DNA from: Verrucomicrobiia bacterium
Lineage (GTDB): Bacteria; Verrucomicrobiota; Verrucomicrobiia; Limisphaerales; CAIMTB01
Direction of reading: 5' to 3'
Assembly: GCA_019634625.1 (NCBI GenBank)
Contig: JAHCBA010000002.1
Span: 204,114-268,113 of the forward strand
DNA length: 64,000 bases
Shown: positions 53,001-63,057 of the stretch, one piece after another
Layout of the letters: every line of letters starts with the position of its first letter
Position numbering within the stretch: position 1 is the first letter of the stretch
The notes under the pieces: model-generated
Databases searched by the model: none
Seen by the model: only the letters and a program-made list of their open reading frames with translations
Told to the model about the DNA's origin: nothing
Program-made: the position numbers and the translations under genes

Positions 53001-55334
53001 ACCGCCGCCCTGCCGCTTCGCGTGCGGCAGCAACTCAACCTCGGTTCCGCCGTCGTTGCGGTTGCGGCCGATCGCGGCACGGCCTTCGCCGCGCTGGAGT
53101 CTCGCGAGATCGTGGCCGTGGATCTCTTCACCGGCCTGGAGCACGGGCGCACCCGGTTGACCGGTGGCCAGCCGATTCAGGATCTCATCGTTCATCGCGA
53201 GGTTCTCTACGTGCTGACCTCGACGGAGCTGCTCGCCATGCCCCGTGGCCTCCCACCGGTCGAGGTCGCAAGCCGGGTTTCCGCGCCAGGACTGCTTCCG
53301 GGTTCGTTCCGTCGCAAACGCCTCGCGGCCGCCGAAGACCGCCTTTACGCCAGCCATCGCCAGGGTTTTACCGTCTTCGATGTCGCCCAACCGCTCGCCC
53401 CGGTCGCGCTGCAGGACCACGTCACGCCTCAGTTCGGATGGAAACAGCTCGTGCCGGTCCAACCCGGCCTCGCCGTGGCCCCGCTCGGTCCCGATTCGAC
53501 CGAAGGCAACGCCCACCATCTCCACCTCTACGACCTCGGTCCGACCGGTACCAACGCCGTCTTCCTCACCACCCTGACCACCCCGGGGGTCGCCGTCGCC
53601 GTGGCACCATGGAAGGGCCTCGCCTACGTCGCCGACGACCGCGCCGGTCTTCAGGTCGTTCATTTCCGCCCGCCCCAGAACATCGCCACACCTCCATTCG
53701 TCACCCTCGGAGATCCGGCCCTGGGCAATCCGACGGCGGTCGCCGAGGGACAGCCTTTCAGCGTGGCCGCGCGGGCCGTGGACGATGACCTGGTCCGGGC
53801 GGTGGAGTTCTACCTCGACGACACCCTGGCTGCCACGGCCGGGCGGGCGCCCTTCACCCGGACGATCCTGGCGCCCCTCCGCACACCGGACCGCACTTCG
53901 ATCTCATTGCGGGCACGGGCCATCGACGTCGCCGGTAACGCCGCCTGGAGCGACCCCTTCGTTGTCAGCCTGTCCCCGGACACCCAGCCCCCCGAAGTCA
54001 TGTTCACGGCACCGGGCGACGGACGGCATTTCGCCAGCCTCGATGGAATCGTGATCGGCGCGGCATTTTCGAAGCATCTGGATCCGGCCACGCTCTCGAC
54101 AACCTCGTTCCGGCTGCTGGCGCCCGGTCCCACCGGCGGCTTCGGCGATGCCGACGAACGGGTGATCGAGTCCGGTCGCGCCGGGTATCGGGCCGATGTC
54201 CAGACCGCCTGGCGCAGCATTCCCGAATCCTTGCCGCCCGGCACCTACCGCGCTGTGCTGACCCCCGACATCGCCGATCCCGCGGGCAACCGCCTCCGCG
54301 ACGCCGTCACCTGGGAATTCCATGTGGTCCACGCCGACCTGACCGGCGGCGGCTTCGTCGCGGCCAGCGGCGCCATCGAGCGCCCGGGGGTCAGGGACGA
54401 ACTGGCTTTCGTCGGGCGCGCCGGTCAGGCCCTCTACTTCGATGAAGTGACTGGCACTTGTACCAGCGGGATCCGTTGGCGTTGTGTGGCCCCGGACCAG
54501 TCGGTGCTCTTCGAGGAGACCCTTGGCGGGCTGGGCTGTGGCGTCGATGCCGGCCTGCGGGTTCTGCCGGCGGATGGCACGTATCAGATCGTCATCGACG
54601 GACAACCCGGGGTCGTCCACCCGTGGAGCATCGCCCTCTACGATGTTCCCCAGGCCCAGCCTGTCTCCATCACCGTGGGAACGCCGGTGCTGGCCGGGCA
54701 ACCGACGCCTGGGTCGGGCCGCATCGAAACCCCCGGTTCCAGCGATCTGTTCCACTTCCAGGGCAGCGCCGGGCAGCGTGTCTTCTTCGAGGAACCGCTG
54801 GGAACCTGCAATTCGCCCTTCCGCTGGAGTGCCACGTCGCCATCGGGTGATGTTCTCTTCGAAGAAACCCTCGGCGGCACCGGGTGCGGACGCCATGCCG
54901 GACGGCTCACCCTCCCGGAATCCGGGCAGTACGCCATCTCCGTTCGGGGCATGGCGGATGCCACGGGCGACTACGCCTTCACGGTGTGGGATGCCACCCC
55001 GCAGACGTTTGAAGTCGGGCCCACCGCGGAAATCGCTCCCGGGCAACCCGGTGCCGGCGCCGGCCACCTCGAAACGCCCGGGACTGCGGACATCTATCGC
55101 TTCCACCTCGCCGCCGGAACGACGCTGCGCTTTGAGGCCATGGATGCCGTGGCCGCCCTGACTTCCGTCACCTGGCGCCTCCTGGATCCCTCCGGAACCG
55201 CGCTGTTCACCGCCTGCCTCGGCTGCACAGACCCGGGGTCCGTCCATCTGGCCGTGCCCGGCCAGTACACAATCGTGGTCGGCGATGATACCCACGCCGG
55301 GACCGGCACCTACCGCCTTCGTTGGGGACCCTGA
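50055..55334 (+). CDS. Very large secreted multidomain protein (Big_5, carboxypeptidase-regulatory, TSP3, LVIVD, PPC-like)
   Basis: The product is 1759 residues. Signal peptide [19 protein letters not shown] (cut near 27). Order seen: a small beta domain ending RFYRLRLP; a Big_5-like domain ([23 protein letters not shown], about 110-210); a carboxypeptidase regulatory-like domain (VGNVYAAE...[19 protein letters not shown], about 225-285); a Gly/Ser/Pro-rich linker (about 490-580); a Cys-rich helical segment ([23 protein letters not shown]...CAPCVPGD); thrombospondin-3 loops ([20 protein letters not shown]); an LVIVD propeller ([26 protein letters not shown], to about 1210); an Ig-like domain; a second Big_5; and three beta units sharing FEETLGG.GCG. 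No protease or hydrolase site is seen. Surface or matrix role likely. Divergent from PPK2 with 98 bp between starts. Confidence 0.88.
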   Translation: MKSLVRPRSTQIPLVTLAGLFAASAVASPPPTPTLFLEPTPTGALHLVWQSPFARFVLESAPALPAAASWTPVQRAATESEGTFRVQVLPGADARFYRLRLPLTQVTETSPRQGELGVSVGRETVVRFSSALASTATVGLDRFYALHAGRRLLTRVEVSQDRRRATLFYLEPLPGNARLTVVFNGDDLQDEWGWPLDADGDGVPGGEARFWFDTLNLTAIAGTAVVGNVYAAEPETGADGSSRNRPLAGVTVSVDGREQDLRAVTDAQGFFRLQPVPAGRFFVHIDGRTALDSAYPNGAYYPTVGKSWDAVAGVTTNLAGGTGEIFLPRIQGDAMVSASASQATVVSFAPAVVEDHPELAQARIVVPPNSLYANDGNRGGRIGLAPVPSDRLPGPLPTGLELPSVFTVQTDGPGNFDRPASVCLPNIPQMVPGAPLPPGTRRDLISFDHKKGVWESVGPMSVAADGSLLCTDPGVGIREPGWHGAGVPAFRGSPNVGSGPGTGTGTGAGASGGSSGGAGSGTGGDGVLGGSAPGGHNPGSPGSGGGGPSPGGSSGSGSGSGGGGPGGGGPGGGGGGGADSEPSCPEGGLDPCLARANAEKKRCDEAKHASLDKYGKQCQEAERRLGRNHPAVRACLDSYARLYFQATLNCNQLKTDFTAACAPCVPGDVMPSPLLAGPMPHPAGAASSVRPHGVPGASEDLLELLEQAGALLASYVMNDQEIPEAARLQAEGWIAQAESRAGGDLGMHFFREGLLTEELGAAVFLSFGEDPGNAPPYPVPFRAVVDRPEGLFSIRGETEAFGAYQFFVPQDGLLLHIEFYDPRAGTYAIVFPNRSPGSALQAPRLHLHSLPVDAPDRDGDGLPDFAEVVLGTHPENPDTDGDGVPDGTEVAQGADPLDGIAVRPGVIAAVEMPGRAVDVAADDDLAIVAAGQSGVAVFDLANPLRPILAAQVDTPGDARGVAMSARHVAVADGPQGLAILDLTAALPLRVRQQLNLGSAVVAVAADRGTAFAALESREIVAVDLFTGLEHGRTRLTGGQPIQDLIVHREVLYVLTSTELLAMPRGLPPVEVASRVSAPGLLPGSFRRKRLAAAEDRLYASHRQGFTVFDVAQPLAPVALQDHVTPQFGWKQLVPVQPGLAVAPLGPDSTEGNAHHLHLYDLGPTGTNAVFLTTLTTPGVAVAVAPWKGLAYVADDRAGLQVVHFRPPQNIATPPFVTLGDPALGNPTAVAEGQPFSVAARAVDDDLVRAVEFYLDDTLAATAGRAPFTRTILAPLRTPDRTSISLRARAIDVAGNAAWSDPFVVSLSPDTQPPEVMFTAPGDGRHFASLDGIVIGAAFSKHLDPATLSTTSFRLLAPGPTGGFGDADERVIESGRAGYRADVQTAWRSIPESLPPGTYRAVLTPDIADPAGNRLRDAVTWEFHVVHADLTGGGFVAASGAIERPGVRDELAFVGRAGQALYFDEVTGTCTSGIRWRCVAPDQSVLFEETLGGLGCGVDAGLRVLPADGTYQIVIDGQPGVVHPWSIALYDVPQAQPVSITVGTPVLAGQPTPGSGRIETPGSSDLFHFQGSAGQRVFFEEPLGTCNSPFRWSATSPSGDVLFEETLGGTGCGRHAGRLTLPESGQYAISVRGMADATGDYAFTVWDATPQTFEVGPTAEIAPGQPGAGAGHLETPGTADIYRFHLAAGTTLRFEAMDAVAALTSVTWRLLDPSGTALFTACLGCTDPGSVHLAVPGQYTIVVGDDTHAGTGTYRLRWGP

Positions 55335-55350
55335 ACCAGGCCGGCGGACC

Positions 55351-58134
55351 TCACGCCTTCACCCCGGCCTGCGCCGTCAATTCCTTCGCCACCCGCTCGA
55401 TCTCGGCAACCGCCGGTTCCCATGGGCCGGCGGCGGTCTGCTGGAATGCCCGCAAGGGTTCCAAACCCGCTCCCCACGCCGTTGCCACGGGTGCCTGCAG
55501 CGCCTCTTCCGGCGAGCCCGGTTCGGGCAATCGCCCCGCCACCGCCACCGCCCGTGCCCCGGCCACCAGGGCTTCCAACGCCTTGTCCCGGGCCTCAGCA
55601 ACGAACCCGGCCGCCCCCAGGACCCGCGCCAACCGCGCCTGCCGTTGCGCCCACCCCGCCTGTTCCGCCAGGCGGCGCCGTTCCTCGTCCGTCAACGCCT
55701 TCGCCGCCGGATCGCCTCCCGGGAAGAGAGGCCGGGCCCCACGGGTGGTGGCGCAGATGAGGCCGGCCGCCGCGAGCCGTTCCAACGCATCGTGCGTTGC
55801 CCGATCCACCACTTCGAGGCGTACCGGAGCCAGCGGGTCAGCACGCCCTTCGCCGAAATACTCCTGGTGCAACGACGCCAACCGTTCCCGATGCACGCCC
55901 GCATCCCGTTCCACCACGACGTACAACACGGAATGGGCGCCTTCCTTCGGGAAGCGCTCCTCGCACTGGACCAGGGCCCCGTTGATGCGTTGGTGAACGG
56001 TTTCGGCAAATCCCAGTGACCGGTCTGCCGGCAGGGAAGGTCCACGGGGAGGCGGTGGGGTGGTTTCGCCATCCTGTCGCTGGGTGAAAAGCTGCCGCAG
56101 CCGCGCAAGGAACGCCTGCCGGCCGCCGCGTGGTTTCAGTTCCGCCAGGTCGCCCCTCAGGTCCAGCACGCCATCCGCGAGCGCCTGCTTGCCGGCCAGC
56201 GTCTCCAGCATCTGCTGCTCGATCGTTTTCTCCGCAATCAGGTGGTACACGGTCACCGGCTGGGTCTGGTGCTTCCGCCAGGCCCGCGCGATCCGCTGCT
56301 CCAGCCGGGCCGGGTTCCACGGAAGATCGCAGTTGATCACCACGCTGGCGTTCTGGAGGTTCAACCCGGTCGATCCCGAATCCGTGCTCAGAAATACCCG
56401 GCAATTCGCATCGCCCTTGAAGGCGTTGATCTCCGCCCGCCGCCGCCGCTGCGGCACGCTCCCCGTGTGCCAGGCGTACCCGAGATTCATCCGCTTGCAG
56501 AGGTCCCGCACCAATTCCAACATCCCCTCCCACTCGGAAAACACGATCACCTTCGCCCCATTGTCCCGGGCCGCCTCAAGCAGCTTCTCCAATTCCCCCA
56601 GCTTCGGGCACGTCCGGTCCGTCCGGTCGAGAATGTAATTGGTGTCGCAGGTCATCCGGGCCATGGCCAGATGCTTGAAGAGCTTCTCCTGCTCACCCTG
56701 CGTCAGAGCCCGCCGGCGTGCCGCTTGGAGGAGCCGTCCGATGATAACTATATGTTCTTCGTAATTAACGGCTTGCGATGGACTTAAGGGGACGAAGAGA
56801 TGCTTGTCCGTGCGATCCGGCAGCTCGGTTTCCACATCCGCTTTGCGGCGCCGCACCATCAGCGGACGGATGCGATCGTGGAGCTGCTGAAGGTTGCGAT
56901 ACCCATCCGGTCGTCCCCGATCATCAAGCACGTAATACTCCCGGTTGAACCGGAAGAGCGGACCCAGAACGGCGGGGTCGAGGAAGTCGATCAGCGAATG
57001 CAACTCGTCGATCCGATTCTCGATCGGGGTGCCGGTGAGAACAAAGGCGTACCGGCTCCGCAGGCGCTTGATGGCCCGTGCGGTCTTGGTGTTCCAGTTC
57101 TTGATCCGTTGGGCCTCGTCGAGCACCACCACGTCCGGGTGCAGGTGCTCGTTGACCTCGAGGGCATCGGCGAGCATTTGCTCGTAGTTGACCACCGTAA
57201 AAAACGGGGCGTTCCGATAGGCTTTCAGTCGCTGTTTCTGAGGTCCGAACACCAACTGTAACGATAAGTTCGTAAAGCGCTGGACCTGCTCTTCCCATTC
57301 CGTCTTCAACGATGCCGGCGTGACCACCAACACCCGTTCCGCCTTCCCCAGCCGGTGCAGCAACGCGCACGCCGCAATGGCCTGGATGGTCTTCCCCAAC
57401 CCCATCTCGTCCGCCAACATCGCCCGCTCCGTGAAAGCCAGGTGCAGCATTCCCTCCCGCTGGTACGGATACAGGGGAACCGTCGTCTCGTGGCTCGGCC
57501 ATTCCCCGGAATGCACCTTGGCTTCGTATTCCCGACGCAATCGGTGACGCTCCTCCTCCCGACATCGCCGTTCCAGCCATGAGTCCGCCTCCTGCGACAC
57601 CCTCAAGGAAGGACACCCATTCTGGGACAGCTTCCTCCAAGCCTTGATCTCGTCCTCACTTGGTTCACCAAGCAACCACCCGTCCGGATCGATGCGTTGC
57701 CGCAAGACCTTCGGCAACCGACGTCGGTCGCCCTCCATCCGCCAGCGTCCCGTGGCGGGATCGGGGAAGAGATCCAACCGGTCCGATCCGACTTCCAACG
57801 CCAACTGAAACGCCTTCCGGAAGCGCCCCTCGAGCAGGAGAAATACGGCCTCGACATGCTTGCAGGTCCCCAGGCCGTTGATCCGGAAATCCACGCAGGT
57901 GCAGGCGACCTGGCGTTCCCGCAGACGCCGGATCTCCACCGAGTAGGTCAGTCCGCTCCCCGATAGAACCTCGAAATTCGAAAAGATCGGGTGATGCGGA
58001 TCGCGGTTGAGAATTCGAAACGTCTCGGTCTGCGCCCGCAACCGCCTCCGCTCAATCTCCTCCTCGTCCGTCGTCCGCCAGTCGTACACCGTCGGCACCA
58101 GGAGTTCTTCCTTGCCGGTCTGCTTGCGTGCCAT
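55351..58134 (-). CDS. SNF2-family helicase-like ATPase with N-terminal SWIM zinc finger
   Basis: The product is 927 residues from the ATG at 58134 (MARKQTGKEELL); an ATG 12 bp upstream is also possible. The SWIM motif VACTCVDFRINGLGTCKHVEAV (CxC...CxH) is at about 76-98. SNF2 motifs: I DEMGLGKT, Ia VVTPASLKTEW, II VVLDEAQRIKN, III VLTGTPIENR, IV VIVFSEWEGML, V STDSGSTGLNLQNASVVINCDLPWNPARLEQRIARAWRKHQTQPV (V and VI together). It is an ATP-driven DNA translocase acting in repair, transcription or defence. The C-terminal 250 residues are helical and include GDPAAKALTDEERRRLAEQAGWAQRQAR. It is the last gene of a minus-strand series 98 bp after mnmG. Its role is not defined. Confidence 0.92.
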   Translation of the reverse strand: MARKQTGKEELLVPTVYDWRTTDEEEIERRRLRAQTETFRILNRDPHHPIFSNFEVLSGSGLTYSVEIRRLRERQVACTCVDFRINGLGTCKHVEAVFLLLEGRFRKAFQLALEVGSDRLDLFPDPATGRWRMEGDRRRLPKVLRQRIDPDGWLLGEPSEDEIKAWRKLSQNGCPSLRVSQEADSWLERRCREEERHRLRREYEAKVHSGEWPSHETTVPLYPYQREGMLHLAFTERAMLADEMGLGKTIQAIAACALLHRLGKAERVLVVTPASLKTEWEEQVQRFTNLSLQLVFGPQKQRLKAYRNAPFFTVVNYEQMLADALEVNEHLHPDVVVLDEAQRIKNWNTKTARAIKRLRSRYAFVLTGTPIENRIDELHSLIDFLDPAVLGPLFRFNREYYVLDDRGRPDGYRNLQQLHDRIRPLMVRRRKADVETELPDRTDKHLFVPLSPSQAVNYEEHIVIIGRLLQAARRRALTQGEQEKLFKHLAMARMTCDTNYILDRTDRTCPKLGELEKLLEAARDNGAKVIVFSEWEGMLELVRDLCKRMNLGYAWHTGSVPQRRRRAEINAFKGDANCRVFLSTDSGSTGLNLQNASVVINCDLPWNPARLEQRIARAWRKHQTQPVTVYHLIAEKTIEQQMLETLAGKQALADGVLDLRGDLAELKPRGGRQAFLARLRQLFTQRQDGETTPPPPRGPSLPADRSLGFAETVHQRINGALVQCEERFPKEGAHSVLYVVVERDAGVHRERLASLHQEYFGEGRADPLAPVRLEVVDRATHDALERLAAAGLICATTRGARPLFPGGDPAAKALTDEERRRLAEQAGWAQRQARLARVLGAAGFVAEARDKALEALVAGARAVAVAGRLPEPGSPEEALQAPVATAWGAGLEPLRAFQQTAAGPWEPAVAEIERVAKELTAQAGVKA

Positions 58135-58232
58135 GCCCTCGATCATCCTGCGCCCAACCCGAACGTCAATGCGCGCGTCAGAACGGCGGGACCCGACGCC
58201 CTCCCCATCCGGAGGATCGTCCCACCTTTCAA

Positions 58233-60236
58233 TCAGGTTCCGCGCACCCCGGAGCCGCGCTTCAACCAGACGAGGACCAGGCTGATGTCGCTGGGAGTCA
58301 CGCCGGAGATCCGGGCTGCCTGTCCCACCGTTCCCGGTCGGATGGCCCCAAGCTTCTGGCGGGCCTCGCTGCGCAAACCGGGGAGCGTTTCGTAATCGAA
58401 TCCCGATGGAATCGGCCGATCCTCGAGGGAACGGAACCGGGCAACATCCGCCTGTTCGCGCTGCAGGTACCCCTCGTACTTGATGGCGATCTCGACTTGC
58501 CGGACGACTTCGGGGTCCAGGGATGGCGACGGGCCGGGCAGATCCCCGTGACCGAGTTCAGGACGCTTGAGCACCTGCGCCAAGGTCTGGCCATGGACCC
58601 GGTTCTCGCGCAAGCGCAGCAATTCCTTCTCCACCGCCTCCCGCTTCGCTTGGAACCGTCGGTACACACGGTCCGGCAGGAGCCCCAGCTGATGGCCCAG
58701 CGTACTCAACCGAAAGTCGGCGTTGTCCTGCCGCAACAGGAGCCGGTACTCCGCCCGGCTGGTAAACATCCGATACGGCTCGGTGGTCCCTTTGGTCACC
58801 AGATCGTCGATCAGCACCCCGATGTACGCCTGGTCCCGTCCCAGCACCACAGGCGGTTCTCCGCGCACCCGCCGGGCCGCATTGATCCCTGCCATCAACC
58901 CCTGCGCCGCTGCTTCCTCGTACCCCGATGTTCCATTGATCTGTCCGGCAAGGAAAAGGTTGTGGCAACACTTGGTCTCGAGACTGGAATGGAGCTGGGT
59001 CGGTGGGGCGAAGTCGTACTCCACGGCATAGGCCGGACGCAGGATCTCGGCCTCCTCGCAACCGATCACCGTCCGGATCACCTCGACCTGCACGTCGTAG
59101 GGCAGACTGGTCGAGAGCCCGTTCACATAGATCTCGTCCGTTCCAATCCCCTCCGGCTCAAGAAAGATCTGGTGTCGCTCCTTCTCCGCGAAGCGAACGA
59201 TCTTGTCTTCGATCGACGGACAGTACCGCGGCCCGACCCCCTCGATGACCCCGCCGTACATGGGCGATCGGTGCAAGTTGGCGCGGATCAAGTCGGCCGT
59301 CTGGGAGGTGGTCCAGGTGATGTAGCACGGCAGTTGGTTGCCGATCTGGGCCAGAATGGAACCTGGCAAGCGGGTCGGGATCTCGGGCACCTGCCTTCCC
59401 GTTGTTCCGGTCATCCCCGGATAAGCCCGCGTCCGGAAGAAGGAATCGTGGGGCTGCTCCGTCAGCCCGCCAGGGAGCCACGCCCGCCCATCGCCCAATT
59501 CCTCCTCTTCACCGGAATGTTCCACGTGGAACAATTCCTCCCATGTGAAGGAAAACCGGGGCGGTGGCTCGTCCCCTTCCTGCCGTTCCGTCCTCCCAAA
59601 ATCGATCGTCCGCTTGAGCAGCCGCGGAGGGGTCCCCGTCTTCAGCCGTCCCAGCTCCATTCCGAGCTCCCTCAGCGAGTCACTCAAGGACATCGCCGCC
59701 GCTTCGCCCGCCCGCCCGCCCGCCTGCCGATTCCCCCCGATGTGCATCAGGCCCCGCAGGAAAGTTCCAGTCGTGATGACCACACATCGACCCTGGTACT
59801 CCACCTCCAGACTGGTTCGAACCCCTCGAATCTCTCCGTCATGCACGATCAAGGACGTCGTCTGGGCCTGCCGCACATCCAAATTGGGCTCGCGTTCACA
59901 GACCCACTTCATCCGGAACTGGTACGCCTTCTTGTCGCATTGAGCGCGAGGCGCCCAGACGCTCGGTCCCTTCTTGGTATTGAGCATCCGGAATTGGAGG
60001 CCGGTCAGGTCGGTGGTCTTGCCCATCTCCCCACCCAGCGCATCGATCTCCCGAACCAGGTGCCCCTTCGCCAAACCGCCAATGGCGGGATTGCACGACA
60101 TCTGCCCGATGGTGTCGCACTGGATGGTGAGCAGCAGTGTACGACACTGCATGCGGGCCGCTGCCAGGGCCGCCTCTACGCCGGCGTGGCCGGCCCCCAC
60201 GACGATGACATCGTACGCCTGCGGATGGACAAACAC
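58233..60236 (-). CDS. mnmG: tRNA uridine-5-carboxymethylaminomethyl modification enzyme MnmG, with a loop insertion
   Basis: The product is 667 residues from a GTG at 60236 (V/MFVHPQAYDVIVVGAGHAGVEAA), 5 bp after the clpX stop; the ORF is open further up only through antisense clpX sequence. It is FAD-dependent and works with MnmE to modify wobble U34 of several tRNAs. Seen: the FAD loop VGAGHAGVEAA, MSCNPAIGGLAKGHLVREIDALGG, GTPPRLLKRTIDF, the catalytic Cys region LPCYITWTT, and DNADFRLSTLG. Residues about 231-300 are an insertion relative to the usual RFSF-to-QLPC spacing. It starts EELFHVEHS and is rich in acidic residues and Gly; part of it is encoded by a parS-like palindrome. Normal members are about 620-630 residues. 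Confidence 0.94.
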   Translation of the reverse strand: MFVHPQAYDVIVVGAGHAGVEAALAAARMQCRTLLLTIQCDTIGQMSCNPAIGGLAKGHLVREIDALGGEMGKTTDLTGLQFRMLNTKKGPSVWAPRAQCDKKAYQFRMKWVCEREPNLDVRQAQTTSLIVHDGEIRGVRTSLEVEYQGRCVVITTGTFLRGLMHIGGNRQAGGRAGEAAAMSLSDSLRELGMELGRLKTGTPPRLLKRTIDFGRTERQEGDEPPPRFSFTWEELFHVEHSGEEEELGDGRAWLPGGLTEQPHDSFFRTRAYPGMTGTTGRQVPEIPTRLPGSILAQIGNQLPCYITWTTSQTADLIRANLHRSPMYGGVIEGVGPRYCPSIEDKIVRFAEKERHQIFLEPEGIGTDEIYVNGLSTSLPYDVQVEVIRTVIGCEEAEILRPAYAVEYDFAPPTQLHSSLETKCCHNLFLAGQINGTSGYEEAAAQGLMAGINAARRVRGEPPVVLGRDQAYIGVLIDDLVTKGTTEPYRMFTSRAEYRLLLRQDNADFRLSTLGHQLGLLPDRVYRRFQAKREAVEKELLRLRENRVHGQTLAQVLKRPELGHGDLPGPSPSLDPEVVRQVEIAIKYEGYLQREQADVARFRSLEDRPIPSGFDYETLPGLRSEARQKLGAIRPGTVGQAARISGVTPSDISLVLVWLKRGSGVRGT
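59518..59533. promoter_or_regulatory. parS-like ParB binding site inside mnmG
   Basis: TGTTCCACGTGGAACA is a perfect 16-bp palindrome. It fits the conserved chromosomal parS consensus (TGTTtCACGTGaAACA; the CC/GG form is used in Pseudomonas). On the minus strand it encodes LFHVEHS of an mnmG-specific insertion. In many bacteria parS and parAB lie close to mnmG near the replication origin. No parB gene is in the window. Confidence 0.75.
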
Positions 60237-60241
60237 AGGCT

Positions 60242-61546
60242 CTAGGCCGCCGCCTTCTCCTGCCGTCGGCGGATGATCGGACCCGATTCGCCCAGCACCA
60301 CCGAACGGGTCACCGTCACGCATTCGATCTCCGGTGATCCCGGAATCTCGAACATCTGCTCCAACATGAGCTTCTCCAAAATGCCCCTCAACGCCCGCGC
60401 ACCCGTCCCCTTCTTCATCGCCTGCAAGGCAATCTCCCGTACGGCGTCCGCCGTGAACACCAGTTCCACATCGTCCATCGCAAACAGCTTGGCGAACTGC
60501 TTGGTCAGGGCATTGCGCGGTTCCGTCAGGATGACCGACAACTGAGCCTCATCGAGCGGTTCCAAAACACTGACGATGGGGAGCCGACCCACAAATTCCG
60601 GGATGAAACCGAAGTTCAGCAAATCTTCAGGCTCGATCCACTCCATCAGGCGCTCCGGATCCTGGGATGCCCTGGACTCCGGGCCCGACTCGGCCCCGAA
60701 CCCGAGGACCCGGCGTCCCAGCCGACGCTGGATAATCCGGTCCATCCCCACAAAGGCTCCCCCACAGATGAACAGAATCCCGGTCGTGTCGATCCGGATA
60801 TACTCTTGGTGAGGATGCTTGCGCCCGCCCTGGGGAGGAACATTGCAGAGCGTCCCTTCCAGCATCTTCAACAGCGCCTGCTGAACCCCCTCGCCGGAGA
60901 CATCCCGGGTGATGGAAACGTTCTCCGTCTTGCGGGCGATCTTGTCGATCTCATCGATATACACGATGCCCAACTGGGCCCGCTTCACGTCGTAGTCGGC
61001 GTTCTGCAGCAGCCGCAAAACGATATTCTCCACGTCCTCGCCTACGTATCCCGCCTCGGTCAGCGTCGTGGCATCCGCAATCGCAAAGGGAACATCCAAC
61101 AGTTTGGCCAAGGTCCTGGCCAACAAGGTCTTTCCGCAGCCCGTCGGACCCAGCAGCAGGATGTTGCTCTTTTCGATTTCCACCTCGCTGTGAGGCCCCT
61201 CCCTGGCAGGTTCCGATTCTCGCGCACCGTCTTTGCCGGTCGCAACTGGCGGGTTCGACGCGATCCGCTTGTAGTGATTGTGCACCGCCACCGCCAACGT
61301 GCGCTTGGTGCGGTCCTGTCCCACACAATACTGGTCCAGATGACGCTTGATCTCCGAGGGCTTGGGAATCGAGAGACGCGGGGCCGGCTTGCGGTCCTCG
61401 CCTGCTAACTCCTTGTCCAGCACCTGCTTACACACAGCGACGCAAGCGTCGCAGATGTACACTCCGGGTCCGGCAATCAACTTCTTCACCTCTGCGTGCG
61501 ACTTGCCGCAGAAGCTGCACATCGTGAGTTGGGTTGGGCGGGCCAC
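60242..61546 (-). CDS. clpX: ATP-dependent Clp protease ATP-binding subunit ClpX
   Basis: The product is 434 residues. The N-terminal Cys4 zinc domain ([26 protein letters not shown]) binds substrates and adaptors. The AAA+ domain has Walker A GPTGCGKT, Walker [33 protein letters not shown] (pore-loop and sensor region) and EFVGRLPIV, then the small domain with [22 protein letters not shown]. Hexameric unfoldase feeding ClpP. An IGF loop equivalent for ClpP docking is not certain; VLGFGAES is in the right place. clpP ends 5 bp upstream and mnmG starts 5 bp downstream, so the three are one operon. Confidence 0.97.
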   Translation of the reverse strand: MARPTQLTMCSFCGKSHAEVKKLIAGPGVYICDACVAVCKQVLDKELAGEDRKPAPRLSIPKPSEIKRHLDQYCVGQDRTKRTLAVAVHNHYKRIASNPPVATGKDGARESEPAREGPHSEVEIEKSNILLLGPTGCGKTLLARTLAKLLDVPFAIADATTLTEAGYVGEDVENIVLRLLQNADYDVKRAQLGIVYIDEIDKIARKTENVSITRDVSGEGVQQALLKMLEGTLCNVPPQGGRKHPHQEYIRIDTTGILFICGGAFVGMDRIIQRRLGRRVLGFGAESGPESRASQDPERLMEWIEPEDLLNFGFIPEFVGRLPIVSVLEPLDEAQLSVILTEPRNALTKQFAKLFAMDDVELVFTADAVREIALQAMKKGTGARALRGILEKLMLEQMFEIPGSPEIECVTVTRSVVLGESGPIIRRRQEKAAA

Positions 61547-61551
61547 GCGAG

Positions 61552-62184
61552 TCAGGCGGTCTTGGTCGCTTCCGTCAGTTCCTTGCGGGACTTGACCACT
61601 TCGTCCACCAACCCGTACTCCTTGGCCTCCTCGGACGACATGAAGCGATCGCGATCGGTATCCCGGCCGATCTGCTCAAGGGAGATTCCAGTGTGGGAGG
61701 AGAGGATCTCGTTCAGCCGGTCTTTGAGCCGCAGGATCTCCTTTGCCTGGATGCTGATATCCGTGGCCTGCCCCTGCACGCCGCCCCAAGGCTGATGAAT
61801 CATGATGCGGGCGTTCGGCAAGGCATAACGCTTGCCCTTGGTTCCCGCTGCCAGAAGAACCGCCCCCATGCTGGCCGCCTGCCCGATGCAGTAGGTGTTC
61901 ACGTCGCAAGTGAGAAACTGCATCGTGTCATAGATGGCCAACCCAGACGTCACACTGCCCCCCGGTGAATTGATGTAGAGGTGAATGTCCTTTTTCGGAT
62001 CGGTCATCTGGAGGAACAACAATTGCGCGATGATGACGTTGGCCACCATGTCGTCCACCGGCGTTCCCAGAAACACGATCCGATCCACCAGCAACCGGGA
62101 ATAGATATCGTAGCCGCGCTCCCCACGTCCGGTCTGCTCCACCACGTACGGTACCAAGAATCCCCCCTCGTTCAGCGCTTGCAT
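61552..62184 (-). CDS. clpP: ATP-dependent Clp protease proteolytic subunit ClpP
   Basis: The product is 210 residues. Catalytic Ser in [11 protein letters not shown], His in [11 protein letters not shown], and Asp in [16 protein letters not shown]. Start at [32 protein letters not shown], with the N-terminal segment and the [22 protein letters not shown] helix as in typical ClpP. It forms a 14-mer chamber docked to ClpX. Seated 5 bp upstream of clpX in the common clpP-clpX order; trigger factor (tig) is absent upstream, where a pseudopilin gene is found instead. Confidence 0.97.
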   Translation of the reverse strand: MQALNEGGFLVPYVVEQTGRGERGYDIYSRLLVDRIVFLGTPVDDMVANVIIAQLLFLQMTDPKKDIHLYINSPGGSVTSGLAIYDTMQFLTCDVNTYCIGQAASMGAVLLAAGTKGKRYALPNARIMIHQPWGGVQGQATDISIQAKEILRLKDRLNEILSSHTGISLEQIGRDTDRDRFMSSEEAKEYGLVDEVVKSRKELTEATKTA

Positions 62185-62259
62185 TGGGTGGCGAACCTAG
62201 TGGCCGGCCCTCCGAGCGTCAAGAAACCCGGCGCCGATCCCATCAGACACACCCAACCC

Positions 62260-63057
62260 CTACCACCAGTCGTGATTGATGTTGACCGGTCGGTTGATCC
62301 AGTCCGCGTTGTAGGCCGCCGGAAACACGAACAACTGCACATGCCCGTCGCCGTACATCATATTCCAGCCGCGCTTCCCCCGGTTGTTGTGCCACAGCCC
62401 CTTCTCGCGGTGCTGCGGATGCACGCGCCCATCGCCGGCGTCCCGCGTGCCATGCCAGGGCCAGTCTCCCTGGATGATCTTGGTGGCCGGACGCTGCGCA
62501 ATCTCGGCCGTTCCGATGGGCTGGGCCTGGGCGCTGCCTGCTGGCGCCAGTTTGTCCCCCGTGACGTGCTTCACCCCAAACCAGTCCAACGCCCACATCG
62601 GCAGGTAGCTGTTACCCCATGCCCCGAAACAGTTTGGTCTCGACTCCGCGGCCCAGTAGCTGTCACCCCGGTCAGACGGGCATTTCCAGGTGAGCGGGGC
62701 CGGTACGTAGATGTTCAGGGGGCGGTTGGTCTCGCCCTGCGTGTCATGCACCCGCGGACGATGGTTGGTCCAGATCATGCCTCCAACCGTCGCCCAGTCC
62801 CCGTGCACCGGAAACCGGTCACGGTTGTCGTCCGCATACATGTGGTAACCCAGGTACTGCTGCTTCTGGTTGCTCACGCACTGAACTGACTGCGCCTTCA
62901 CCTTGGCGCGCGCCAGGGCCGGAAGCAGCATGCTCGCCAGGATCGCCACAATGGCGATGACCACCAGCAGCTCGATCAGCGTGAAGCCGATCGCCTCTTT
63001 CCGAGCGTATCGAGAAGTCGTGGGCTCCAGCGTCTCCCCGGCGATCGCATTTCTCAT
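62260..63057 (-). CDS. Type II pseudopilin-like protein (prepilin N-terminal methylation motif)
   Basis: The product is 265 residues. [36 protein letters not shown] at residues 21-57 is the class III prepilin signal with cleavage after Gly and Glu at +5, typical of Verrucomicrobia and Planctomycetes pseudopilins. The C-terminal half has [36 protein letters not shown] and [15 protein letters not shown], the DUF1559-like H/GDGHV motif. It probably forms a pseudopilus-like surface structure or takes part in secretion. Such genes are often solitary, as here. It lies 75 bp upstream of clpP on the same strand. Confidence 0.9.
   Translation of the reverse strand: MRNAIAGETLEPTTSRYARKEAIGFTLIELLVVIAIVAILASMLLPALARAKVKAQSVQCVSNQKQQYLGYHMYADDNRDRFPVHGDWATVGGMIWTNHRPRVHDTQGETNRPLNIYVPAPLTWKCPSDRGDSYWAAESRPNCFGAWGNSYLPMWALDWFGVKHVTGDKLAPAGSAQAQPIGTAEIAQRPATKIIQGDWPWHGTRDAGDGRVHPQHREKGLWHNNRGKRGWNMMYGDGHVQLFVFPAAYNADWINRPVNINHDWW

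Noticed and set aside
51732-53663. 643-codon minus-strand ORF inside the 1759-residue protein gene
   Set aside because: Antisense to LVIVD and thrombospondin-3 coding sequence; no recognisable domain.
58128-60245. 705-codon plus-strand ORF across mnmG
   Set aside because: Antisense shadow of mnmG; composition is Pro/Arg/His-rich without motifs.
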